From contig JADZBU010000029.1 in the NCBI GenBank assembly GCA_020851955.1, positions 1-34,952 of the forward strand: a stretch of DNA of 34,952 nucleotides. Reading direction: 5' to 3'. This document shows, piece by piece, positions 1-7,373 of the stretch. Source of the DNA: Chromatiaceae bacterium (GTDB taxonomy: Bacteria; Pseudomonadota; Gammaproteobacteria; Chromatiales; Chromatiaceae). Position 1 is the stretch's first letter; the number at the start of each line of letters is the position of its first letter. A model generated the notes under the pieces. The model was not told the DNA's origin. It saw only the letters and a list, made by a program, of their open reading frames with translations, and made no database searches. A program made the translations under genes and the position numbers.

Positions 1-210
1 CCCGAGGAGTGGACCAAGGCCATTTCCTGGCCCGCCTTCCGGGTCGGTCACGACGCCGTGCGCGGCAGTCAGCATCGCGTCTCCGAGTGTGTCTGGCAGA
101 TGCGCCAGGCGGAAATCGTCTATGGCTCCGATGCCGCCATCGCGATCATTTCCTACTGGACCGATAAGGCACGGGGCCAACCGGCCATCCTGCCGGACAT
201 CAAGCGCTAG
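1..210 (+). CDS. soxA: SoxA, C-terminal part of the thiosulfate-oxidising cytochrome c subunit (5' end outside window)
   Basis: Reading frame 1 is open from the window edge to a TAG at 208-210 and gives the last 69 residues of a protein. The segment with HRVSEC and CVWQMR, then a Tyr-Gly-Ser stretch and an ILPDIKR end, resembles the C-terminal heme domain of SoxA. In that family SoxA pairs with SoxX in the periplasm and joins thiosulfate to the SoxYZ carrier. In characterised SoxA an Arg four residues before a Cys belongs to the active site, and the Cys is an axial heme ligand. The Arg/Cys pair here (codons 26 and 30, Cys at 88-90) fits that, but this is inference by alignment from memory. 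The CXXCH heme motifs lie outside the window. soxX starts 23 bases after the stop, which supports one operon. Confidence 0.8.
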   Translation, partial: PEEWTKAISWPAFRVGHDAVRGSQHRVSECVWQMRQAEIVYGSDAAIAIISYWTDKARGQPAILPDIKR

Positions 211-233
211 CCGTCGCCCAAGGAGATCGAGAC

Positions 234-1238
234 ATGATAGACAAGACCCTCATCGCGGCGCTGCTGGCCGCGACGACCCTGATGCCCGCTATCGGCCTGA
301 GTGCCGATCCCACACCTCAGGCCGCCACGGGGACCGCGGCCACCGGTAGCGCCGCCGCCGGGACCAGTGCGACCGCAACAGCCCCCGCGACCAAGCCCGT
401 CGCGAAGAAGAAGCCCGTCCAAAAGAAGCAGACGGCGCGTAAGGCCGCCGCGGACAAGGCTGCGGCCCAGAAAGCCGCCGCCGACAAAGCCGCGACCGAG
501 AAAGCCGCAGCCGTTGGCGCCAGCCCAGCCAGCCCCACCCCCGCCAGCGCCACCGGCACCTCGGGTGCGGGCAAGGCCCTGGCGGCCGGAGCCCTGGGCG
601 CCGCGGCCGTCGGCCTGGCGGCAACCGCCGCCGCGTCGGATGCCCCGGTCGATTACACCAAAATGACCCCGTCGGAACTGACCGAGTACCTGATCTTTGA
701 CGCCAAGGGCTTCAAACTGGATCAGGCCACCCAGGAAGGCAAGACCGGACGGGAGCGCATGACCCAGGACGAACTGCAAAAAACCTGCTCGGCGCTGCAT
801 GGCAAGACCATCGATGCCGAAACGGCGAAAAAAGTCCAGGGGTTGGCCACTGCGTCCCGCGTCTATCCCGAGGGGGGTGTCACCCTGGGCGACTGGAAAC
901 GCGGCCAGGCCCTGGCCCAGGAAGGTGCTGGCTATCGTCTGGGGCCGAAGGCCGACGACAATGCCAAGAAGTTCGGCGGTAACTGCTACGCCTGTCACCA
1001 GATGGACCTGAAGGTGACCGCCCACGGCACCCTCGGCCCCAGCCTGACCGGCTTTGGCAAGATCCGGGGCAACACCCCGGAGACCCAGAAGTATGTGTAC
1101 GACATTCTGTATAACGCGCACGCCTACTTCCCCTGTACCAACATGCCCCGCTTTGGCGCCAATGGCTTCCTGAATCAGGAACAGATGGCCGACCTCATCG
1201 CCTATGTGCTCGACCCGGAATCTCCGGTCAATAAGTAG
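234..1238 (+). CDS. soxX: SoxX, monoheme cytochrome c subunit of SoxAX, with long Ala/Lys-rich spacer
   Basis: A 334-residue secreted cytochrome. A hydrophobic signal-like N-terminus (residues 1-24) is followed by an Ala/Thr/Pro tract, then Lys- and Ala-rich pseudo-repeats at about 55-95 with units such as AADKAAAQKAA, then a second hydrophobic Ala/Gly stretch near 115-135. The catalytic part is ordinary SoxX: the YPEGGVTLGDW region, one heme site CYACH (Cys251, Cys254, His255), GPSLTGFGKIRGN, a likely axial Met304 in CTNMPRFG, and the family ending DPESPVNK. SoxAX transfers electrons from thiosulfate conjugation in the periplasm. The start is supported by an AAGGAG box about 10 bases upstream. 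The spacer makes the protein much longer than most SoxX proteins I know of; it may be a periplasmic tether, but its role is unknown. Confidence 0.92.
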   Translation: MIDKTLIAALLAATTLMPAIGLSADPTPQAATGTAATGSAAAGTSATATAPATKPVAKKKPVQKKQTARKAAADKAAAQKAAADKAATEKAAAVGASPASPTPASATGTSGAGKALAAGALGAAAVGLAATAAASDAPVDYTKMTPSELTEYLIFDAKGFKLDQATQEGKTGRERMTQDELQKTCSALHGKTIDAETAKKVQGLATASRVYPEGGVTLGDWKRGQALAQEGAGYRLGPKADDNAKKFGGNCYACHQMDLKVTAHGTLGPSLTGFGKIRGNTPETQKYVYDILYNAHAYFPCTNMPRFGANGFLNQEQMADLIAYVLDPESPVNK

Positions 1239-1244
1239 TACCCC

Positions 1245-1281
1245 GGCCCAGCCCGAGCCTATCGCGGACTCGGGCTGGGCC
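1245..1281 (+). terminator. Strong inverted repeat between soxX and soxB
   Basis: Two perfect 13-base arms (GGCCCAGCCCGAG at 1245-1257 and its complement at 1269-1281) flank an 11-base loop, starting seven bases after the soxX stop. There is no T-run after the second arm, so it is not a classical intrinsic terminator. It could partly terminate transcription, protect the 3' end of soxAX mRNA, or set the soxAX to soxB ratio. Which of these applies cannot be told from sequence alone. Confidence 0.55.
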
Positions 1282-1340
1282 AACCCATTACCCCTAGTCA
1301 CACCATCCCCGTCAGTCAACCCAAGTAGAGGATCCGGACC

Positions 1341-3110
1341 ATGTCACTATCACGGCGTGAATTTACCCGCCTGCTGGCCTTGGGCGGCATGGCTGGATTG
1401 TTACCGGGCGCGGCCCGGGCCACGACTCAAGCGGTCGAGGGCGGGGCCCTCTATGAGGGCGGTCGCTTCGGTAATGTGCGCCTGCTGCACATCACCGACA
1501 CCCATGCCCAACTCAACCCCATCTATTTTCGCGAGCCGAGCGTCAATCTCGGCGTGGGCGCGGCCTTTGGTCAGCCCCCGCACCTGGTGGGCGTGAACCT
1601 GCTGAAACACTTTGGGATCGCTCCCGGTGGCAGGGAGGCCCACGCCTTCACCTTCCTCGATTTCGACGCCGCCGCCCAGCGCTACGGCAAGGTCGGTGGC
1701 TTCGCCCACCTGGCCACTCTGGTCAAACAGCTCCGCGCCGAGGCGGGGCTGGGCAACAGCCTGCTGCTGGACGGTGGCGACACCTGGCAGGGCTCCGGCA
1801 CCGCCCTCTGGACCCGGGGCAAGGACATGGTGGGCGCCTGCAATCTGCTTGGCGTGGACGTCATGACCGGCCACTGGGAGTTCACCTACCCGGACACCGA
1901 GGTGATCGAGAACATCCAGGCTTTCAAGGGCGACTTCGTGGCCCAGAATATCTCCATCTCGGACACGGCCCTGTTCGACTACAAGTTCGCCGACTTCCCG
2001 GGCTTCGACGAGGCCAGCGGCCTGGCCTTCAAGCCCTACACCATCAAAGAGGTCAACGGTACCAAGGTGGCCGTCATCGGCCAAGCCTTCCCCTACACCC
2101 CCATCGCCAATCCCCAGCGCTTCATCCCTGACTGGCGCTTCGGCATCCAGGACCAGCACATGCAGGAGATGGTCGATAAGGTGCGGGCCCAGGAGAAGCC
2201 GGATGTGGTGGTGGTGATCTCCCACAACGGCATGGACGTGGACCTCAAGATGGCCGCCACGGTGCGTGGCATCGACGTCATCTTCGGCGGTCATACCCAC
2301 GACGGCATCCCCGCGCCCAGCCTGGTGGAGAACAGCGGCGGCAAGACCCTGGTCACCAACGCCGGTTCCAATGGCAAGTTCCTCGGGGTGATGGACCTGG
2401 ACGTGGGCGACGGTCAGGTGCGAGGCTATCGCTACCGGCTGCTGCCGGTCTTCGCCAACCTGCTCCCCGCCGACCCGGCGATGCAGGCCTACATCGACGA
2501 AGTACGGCGGCCCTACCTGGCCCAGCTCAACGAGCCCCTGGCCGTCACCGAGACCACCCTCTACCGCCGGGGCAATTTCAACGGCACCTTCGACCAGGTG
2601 ATCTGCAACGCCCTGCGCCAGGGCGGGGACGCCGAGATCGCCCTCTCCCCGGGCTTCCGCTGGGGCACCACCGTCACCCCGGGCGCCACCATCACCCTCG
2701 AGAACGTCCTCGACCAGACCGCTATCACCTACCCGGCCACCTATGTGCGGGAGATGAAGGGCAGCGAGCTCAGAACCATCCTGGAAGACGTGGCCGATAA
2801 CCTCTTCAACCCCGACCCCTATCTCCAGCAGGGGGGCGACATGGTGCGGGTGGGCGGCCTGGATTACGTCTGCACCCCCAACAACGGCCTGGGCCAGCGC
2901 ATCGGCGAGATGCGCCTGGACGATGGCCGCCTGGTGGAAGCGGACAAGAGCTACAAGGTCACGGGTTGGGCCACCGTCGGCACCGCCAGCCCCGGCCGGC
3001 CGGTGTGGGAACTGGTCGCCGATTACCTGCGCGACCAGAAGACGATCGCCCTGACCAAGGTCAATACCACCAAGCTGATCGGTGTGGCGGACAACCCAGG
3101 GCTGGCTTGA
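1341..3110 (+). CDS. soxB: SoxB, thiosulfohydrolase (dimanganese sulfate thiol esterase)
   Basis: A 589-residue periplasmic enzyme that hydrolyses sulfate from the SoxY-bound S-thiosulfonate. The N-terminus SRREFTRLLALGG followed by an Ala-rich cleavage region is a twin-arginine signal, expected because the two-metal enzyme is folded before export. Metal-site motifs of the 5'-nucleotidase/SoxB family are visible in order: HITDTHAQ (Asp53, His55), DGGDTWQGS, GHWEFTY, ISHNGMD and GGHTHDG. The second half is the 5'-nucleotidase C-terminal domain. Length and motifs are normal, so it should be active. AGAGGA lies about 10 bases before the ATG. It sits 102 bases after soxX, with the hairpin at 1245-1281 in between. 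Confidence 0.95.
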   Translation: MSLSRREFTRLLALGGMAGLLPGAARATTQAVEGGALYEGGRFGNVRLLHITDTHAQLNPIYFREPSVNLGVGAAFGQPPHLVGVNLLKHFGIAPGGREAHAFTFLDFDAAAQRYGKVGGFAHLATLVKQLRAEAGLGNSLLLDGGDTWQGSGTALWTRGKDMVGACNLLGVDVMTGHWEFTYPDTEVIENIQAFKGDFVAQNISISDTALFDYKFADFPGFDEASGLAFKPYTIKEVNGTKVAVIGQAFPYTPIANPQRFIPDWRFGIQDQHMQEMVDKVRAQEKPDVVVVISHNGMDVDLKMAATVRGIDVIFGGHTHDGIPAPSLVENSGGKTLVTNAGSNGKFLGVMDLDVGDGQVRGYRYRLLPVFANLLPADPAMQAYIDEVRRPYLAQLNEPLAVTETTLYRRGNFNGTFDQVICNALRQGGDAEIALSPGFRWGTTVTPGATITLENVLDQTAITYPATYVREMKGSELRTILEDVADNLFNPDPYLQQGGDMVRVGGLDYVCTPNNGLGQRIGEMRLDDGRLVEADKSYKVTGWATVGTASPGRPVWELVADYLRDQKTIALTKVNTTKLIGVADNPGLA

Positions 3111-3163
3111 GGCCGATCGCCGCCACAGCCGCACCCCCAAGGACCTCCGCCGAGGACAAATCC

Positions 3164-4165
3164 ATGAAGATCCGCCGCGCCCTTGCCGTCCCGCACCTCC
3201 TGCTCCTGTGCCTGATGAGCGCACCCCTGATGGCGGCCATGCCCACCTGGTTCAAGGACTCCTTCCTCTACCTGGGCGAGGAGGTGGCGAATGCCGCCGC
3301 GGAGGGCAAGCGGGTGGCGCTCTACTTCCACCAGGAGGAGTGCCCCTACTGCCAGCGGATGTTGGAGGTGAACTTCAGCCAGCGCGACATCGTGGCCAAG
3401 ACCCAGGCCCAGTTCAACGTCATCGCCATCAACATCTGGGGCGACCTGGAGGTGACCGACCTGGCGGGAAAGGTCAGCAGCGAAAAGGACTTCGCCCGCG
3501 ACCAGAAGGTCCAATTCACCCCCACCATCCTCTTTCTGGACGAACAAGGGGCGGTGACCTTCCGCCTCAACGGCTACTACCCGCCGGAGCGCTTCAGCGC
3601 CCTGCTCGACTACAGCGCCCAACGGCCCGCGCCCACCGGTTCCTTCAAGGATTTTCTGGCCGCCCGGACCGGCCCCCCGGCCAGCGCTGAGTTGCACCAG
3701 GACCCCAGCTATCTGCCCCACCCCCTCAAGCTCAACCAGCGCCCCGGCGCCAAGCCCCTGCTGCTGCTCTTCGAGCAAGCCAGTTGCCAAACCTGCGACG
3801 AGTTGCATCGCGAGGGCCTGACTCGGGACGAGGCCCAGGAGTTGCTGAAGCAATTCGACGTCGCCCTGGTCGATATCGGGTCCGCGGAGCCTCTCGTCAC
3901 CCCCGACGGCCGCGAGCTGGCGGCGCGGGACTGGAGCCGGGAGCTGGGCATCAACTACACCCCGACCTTGCTGTTCCTGGATGCCGGGGGCCAGGAGGTG
4001 TTCCGCACCGATGCCTACGTCCGTCCCTATCACATCGCCACCAGCCTGGCCTACGTCGCCACCGGCGCCTACCAGCGTCAGCCGGAATTCCAGCGCTTCA
4101 TCCTGGAACGGATCGCGGCGCGGCGGGAGTCGGGCGAGACGGGCCCGCCCAAGCTCTGGGATTAG
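3164..4165 (+). CDS. soxW: Secreted tandem thioredoxin-fold protein, SoxW-like
   Basis: The chosen start gives 333 residues beginning with a signal peptide (MKIRR, a Leu-rich core, then PLMAA). Two thioredoxin-like domains follow. The first, about 30-160, has the redox pair CPYC (Cys60, Cys63) and a cis-Pro region FTPTILFLD. The second, about 190-320, has CQTC (Cys208, Cys211) and a matching YTPTLLFLD. SoxW-type thioredoxins in sox clusters are thought to keep SoxY or SoxAX thiols reduced in the periplasm, with electrons from a CcdA/SoxV membrane protein that is not seen here. The gene lies 53 bases after soxB on the same strand. The frame stays open upstream, but that extension overlaps soxB out of frame and would hide the signal peptide. 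The gene name is assigned from context and fold, not from a specific motif. Confidence 0.8.
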   Translation: MKIRRALAVPHLLLLCLMSAPLMAAMPTWFKDSFLYLGEEVANAAAEGKRVALYFHQEECPYCQRMLEVNFSQRDIVAKTQAQFNVIAINIWGDLEVTDLAGKVSSEKDFARDQKVQFTPTILFLDEQGAVTFRLNGYYPPERFSALLDYSAQRPAPTGSFKDFLAARTGPPASAELHQDPSYLPHPLKLNQRPGAKPLLLLFEQASCQTCDELHREGLTRDEAQELLKQFDVALVDIGSAEPLVTPDGRELAARDWSRELGINYTPTLLFLDAGGQEVFRTDAYVRPYHIATSLAYVATGAYQRQPEFQRFILERIAARRESGETGPPKLWD

Positions 4166-4194
4166 GCCAGCCGGCCGCCACCCGCGCGCGGGCC

Positions 4195-6354
4195 ATGTCT
4201 GCCTTAGACTGGTGCCGCCCGCTCGCCGCCGGGGCCCTCGCCCTGGTCCTCTGGCTGGCCGCGAGCCCGGCCGCCGCCATCCAGGAGATCCGCATCGGCG
4301 TCCTCAGTCATCGGGGCACCGATCTGACCCTGGCGCATTGGCAAGCCACCGCCGACTACCTGACGGGGGCCCTGGAGGGCTATCGGTTCGAGATCGTCCC
4401 GCTGCCCTTCAGCCGCATCACCGAGTTCGTGGAGATGGAGTTCGTGGACTTCATCCTGGTCAATCCCGGCATCTACGTGGATCTGGAGGTACGCCACGGC
4501 ATCTCGCGCCTGGCCACGCTCAACAACCGGGTGGGGCCCCTGAGCCTGAACCAGTTCAGCAGCGTCATCTTCACCCGCCAGGAACGCCACGACCTCCAGC
4601 GCCTTGCCGACCTGGCCGGCCAGCACTTCCTGGCGGTGGACGAGACCTCCCTGGGCGGCTTCGAGATGGCCTGGGACGAGCTTGTGCGCCAGGGGGTGGA
4701 TCCCTACCAGGATTTCGCCCGGCTGGAGTTCGCCGGCGACCACGATAGCGTGGTGATGGCGGTGCTGTTCGGCCAGGCCGACGCCGGCACGGTGCGCACC
4801 GACATTCTGGAACGCATGGCGGCCCAGGACCTGATCGACCTGGACCAGTTCAAGGTGCTCAATCCCCAGCCCACCGAGCGCTTCCCCCTCGTCCACAGTA
4901 CCCTCCTGTACCCCGAATGGCCCTTCGGCAAGGTCAGCCACACCCCCACCGCCTTGGCCCAGCAGGTGGCGGTGGCCCTCCTCCAGATGCCCCCCGACCA
5001 CCCGGCGGCCCTGGCGGGCAGTTACGCCGGCTGGACCGTGCCCCTCGACTACCAGCCGGTCCACGACCTGTTCCGGCGCCTGCAACTCCCCCCCTATGAC
5101 CAGGACTTTACCCTGAGGGACGTGGTCCAGCGCTATCGGGTCTGGCTGGTGGCGGGGCTGGGCCTGCTATTGCTCTTCGCCTTTCTCCTCTACCGGATCG
5201 CGGGCCTGAATCGCCAACTCCGCCGGGCTAAGACCAGCCTGGAGGCGCAACACCGCCTCATCCTCAACTCCGTCGCCGACGGCATCTATGGGGTGGACCG
5301 GGAGGGCAATTCCACCTTCGTCAACCGCGCCATGGCCGAGATGACCGGCTGGCGCGCCGAGGAGGTGGTGGGGCGCAACCAGCACGAGCTACTCCACCAT
5401 ACCCGCAGCGACGGCAGCCCTTTTCCCGCCCAGGAGTGCCCCGTCTATCGCAGTTGCCAGGACGGCAAGGCCCGTCATATCCCCGAGGACCGCTTCTGGC
5501 GCAAGGATGGCAGTCACTTCCCGGTGGAGTATGCCTGCTCCCCCCTGCGGGATGACCAGGGCGGCATCGTCGGCGGCGTGGTGGTGTTTCGGGATATCAG
5601 TGAGCGCCAACGCAGCGAGGAGGCCAGCCGCCGGCACCGGCTCGAACTGGCCCGCCGGGAGCGTCTCAATACCCTGGGCGAGATGGCCGCCGGTATCGCC
5701 CACGAAATCAACCAGCCCCTGACGGCCATCGCCGCCAATGCCCAGGCCTGCATCCGCCTGCTCGATGCCGGTCTGGACGCCGACCGGGCCGGGCGTCTGA
5801 GCGATGCCCTGGCCCACATCGCCCTGCAGGCCCAGCGCGGCGGCGATGTCATCCGCCAGGTGCGCCAGTTCGTGAACAAGGATGCGCCGGTCAAGACCGC
5901 GGTGGACATCAATGCCCTGATCGAGCAGGTGCTGGTGCTGATCCGGCCCCAGGCCCAGGGGGCTGGGGTCCGGATCCACACCCAGTTGGCCCCCGACCTG
6001 CCCCGGGTCTGGGCCCAGGACATCCAGATCCAGCAGGTCATCATCAACCTCGCCACCAATGCCCTCGATGCCATGGCCGACCCTGGCCTTCCGGAGCGCT
6101 GCCTCAGCATCGCCACCGAGGCAACCACCCCCGGCCAGGTCGATGTGGTGGTGCAAGACACCGGCTCGGGGGTGGACCCGGCCCTGCGCACCGAGATCTT
6201 CAAACAGTTCGTCACCAGCAAGCACCGGGGCATGGGCCTTGGCCTGTCCATCAGCAAGGGCATCCTCGATGCCCACGGGGGCAGCATCGTCCTGGAAGCG
6301 ACCGGCCCCACCGGGACCCGCTTTCGCTTCAGTCTTGCCGCGCCAGGCGCCTGA
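4195..6354 (+). CDS. TtrS-like sensor histidine kinase with periplasmic PhnD-type domain and PAS
   Basis: A 719-residue membrane sensor. A signal or anchor (about 1-28) leads into a periplasmic PhnD/phosphonate-binding-like domain (about 30-300, starting IRIGVLSHRGTDLTLAHWQ). One transmembrane helix follows near 314-336, then a PAS domain (about 355-475) and a HisKA domain with GIAHEINQPL, where His503 is the predicted phosphorylation site. A HATPase_c domain completes it, with INLATNALDAM and GLGLSISKGILDAHGG. This layout matches the TtrS family, whose founding member senses tetrathionate. The position next to sox genes suggests thiosulfate, tetrathionate or a related anion as ligand, but the ligand is inference. 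The regulator gene follows 94 bases later. The ATG 29 bases after the soxW-like stop gives the cleanest signal sequence. Confidence 0.85.
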   Translation: MSALDWCRPLAAGALALVLWLAASPAAAIQEIRIGVLSHRGTDLTLAHWQATADYLTGALEGYRFEIVPLPFSRITEFVEMEFVDFILVNPGIYVDLEVRHGISRLATLNNRVGPLSLNQFSSVIFTRQERHDLQRLADLAGQHFLAVDETSLGGFEMAWDELVRQGVDPYQDFARLEFAGDHDSVVMAVLFGQADAGTVRTDILERMAAQDLIDLDQFKVLNPQPTERFPLVHSTLLYPEWPFGKVSHTPTALAQQVAVALLQMPPDHPAALAGSYAGWTVPLDYQPVHDLFRRLQLPPYDQDFTLRDVVQRYRVWLVAGLGLLLLFAFLLYRIAGLNRQLRRAKTSLEAQHRLILNSVADGIYGVDREGNSTFVNRAMAEMTGWRAEEVVGRNQHELLHHTRSDGSPFPAQECPVYRSCQDGKARHIPEDRFWRKDGSHFPVEYACSPLRDDQGGIVGGVVVFRDISERQRSEEASRRHRLELARRERLNTLGEMAAGIAHEINQPLTAIAANAQACIRLLDAGLDADRAGRLSDALAHIALQAQRGGDVIRQVRQFVNKDAPVKTAVDINALIEQVLVLIRPQAQGAGVRIHTQLAPDLPRVWAQDIQIQQVIINLATNALDAMADPGLPERCLSIATEATTPGQVDVVVQDTGSGVDPALRTEIFKQFVTSKHRGMGLGLSISKGILDAHGGSIVLEATGPTGTRFRFSLAAPGA

Positions 6355-6448
6355 CCGGCTACAATTCCCCCCCTGGCTTTGACCGGGGCGCCCGACCCTG
6401 ATCCCCGGCGCCAAGGGCCAGCACCATCAGCATCCCGGGGGGGGACCC

Positions 6449-7078
6449 ATGTCAGCGCGGCAACCAACCATCTATATCGTGGATGACGATGAGCAGGTGC
6501 GGGAATCCATCCAGCTCCTGATGGAATCGGTGGGTCTGGCGGTGGAAAGCTATGGCTCGGCCCAGGACTATCTGGACCATTTCCGCCCCGACCAGCACGG
6601 CTGCCTCATCCTCGATGTGCGGATGCGGGGGATGAGCGGTCTGGAATTGCAAGCCCGCCTGCAAGAGGTCCCCAGCCACCCCCCCATCGTCATGATTTCG
6701 GCCCATGGCGATGTCCCCATGGCGGTGCGCGCCCTCCAGGCCGGGGCCCTCGACTTTCTGGAAAAACCCTTCAACGCCCAGGCCCTCCTCGACAGCGTTC
6801 ACCGGGCCATGCAGCAGGATGCCCTCCGCCGCGGCGAGGCCAGCCGTCTCGCCGAGATCAAGGAGCGCATCGCCCGTCTGACCCCTCGCGAGGCCGAGGT
6901 GATGCGGCGGGTGGTGGACGGGCAGCGCAACAAAGTGATCGCCAGCGAGATGAACATCACCCAATCCACCGTCGAAGTCCATCGCGCCCGAGTGATGGAA
7001 AAGATGGCCGCCAAGACCCTTTCGGAACTCATGCGGATGCTGGTCACACTGGAGATCTGCGAGGGTAAGGGGCCTTAA
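6449..7078 (+). CDS. TtrR/FixJ-type response regulator
   Basis: A 209-residue two-domain regulator. The receiver domain (about 7-120) has the acidic pocket VDDDEQ, the phosphoacceptor Asp56 in LILDVRMRGMSG, Ser in MISAHGD and Lys in EKPF. The C-terminal LuxR/FixJ helix-turn-helix (about 143-200) reads LTPREAEVMRRVVDG and ITQSTVEVHRARVMEKM. It is the natural partner of the kinase at 4195-6354. The pair probably controls sox or tetrathionate genes, though no binding site was identified. A G-rich stretch (CGGGGGGGGACCC) just before the ATG may serve as the ribosome site. Confidence 0.9.
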   Translation: MSARQPTIYIVDDDEQVRESIQLLMESVGLAVESYGSAQDYLDHFRPDQHGCLILDVRMRGMSGLELQARLQEVPSHPPIVMISAHGDVPMAVRALQAGALDFLEKPFNAQALLDSVHRAMQQDALRRGEASRLAEIKERIARLTPREAEVMRRVVDGQRNKVIASEMNITQSTVEVHRARVMEKMAAKTLSELMRMLVTLEICEGKGP

Positions 7079-7109
7079 GACACAGGTTACGATCCCCAGG
7101 AGAAACAAG

Positions 7110-7328
7110 ATGACCATGCCCTTGTCCGTGAAGGAGCGGGTCCAGAGGCATCGCGAGGTGCTGCGTGCCTCTGGCTTGCGACCCGTGCAACTTTGGGTGG
7201 CTGATACCCGGCGCCCTGGGTTCGACCAGGAGTGTCTGCGGCAATCGCTGGCCGTCGCGCAAGCGGACCTGGCGGATCAAGACCTGATGGACTTTCTTGA
7301 CCAGGCCTCGGGTCCCGGCTTTGCCTAG
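7110..7328 (+). CDS. Solitary DUF3018 / MazE-like antitoxin
   Basis: A 72-residue protein with the pattern typical of DUF3018 antitoxins: VKERVQRHREVLRASGLRP, then a VQLWVADTRRPGF strand region, then an acidic C-terminus. Such proteins normally precede a MazF-type endoribonuclease and neutralise it. Here the next gene is convergent and starts 45 bases later, so no toxin gene fits downstream, and none lies upstream. AGGAG is placed correctly seven bases before the ATG. It may be an orphan antitoxin, a relic of a lost pair, or a regulator with another role. It follows the response regulator by 31 bases and could be cotranscribed with it. Confidence 0.7.
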   Translation: MTMPLSVKERVQRHREVLRASGLRPVQLWVADTRRPGFDQECLRQSLAVAQADLADQDLMDFLDQASGPGFA

Positions 7329-7373
7329 TCGGCGAAGGGGCGGGCTGGGTACCGGCGGGCCGCCGTCAAGGCC

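Noticed and set aside
207-1319. Long minus-strand open frame opposite soxX
   Set aside because: Gly/Arg-rich and without any family features; the sense strand has a clear SoxX with heme motif, and long antisense frames are expected at this GC content.
1401-3224. 607-codon minus-strand frame opposite soxB
   Set aside because: Composition is typical of a GC-driven shadow (rich in Gly, Val, His, Gln); SoxB motifs on the plus strand explain the region.
6355-6448. Possible promoter (TACAAT near 6360) between the kinase and regulator genes
   Set aside because: The matching -35 is poor and the spacing too long; the two genes are more simply read as one transcript.
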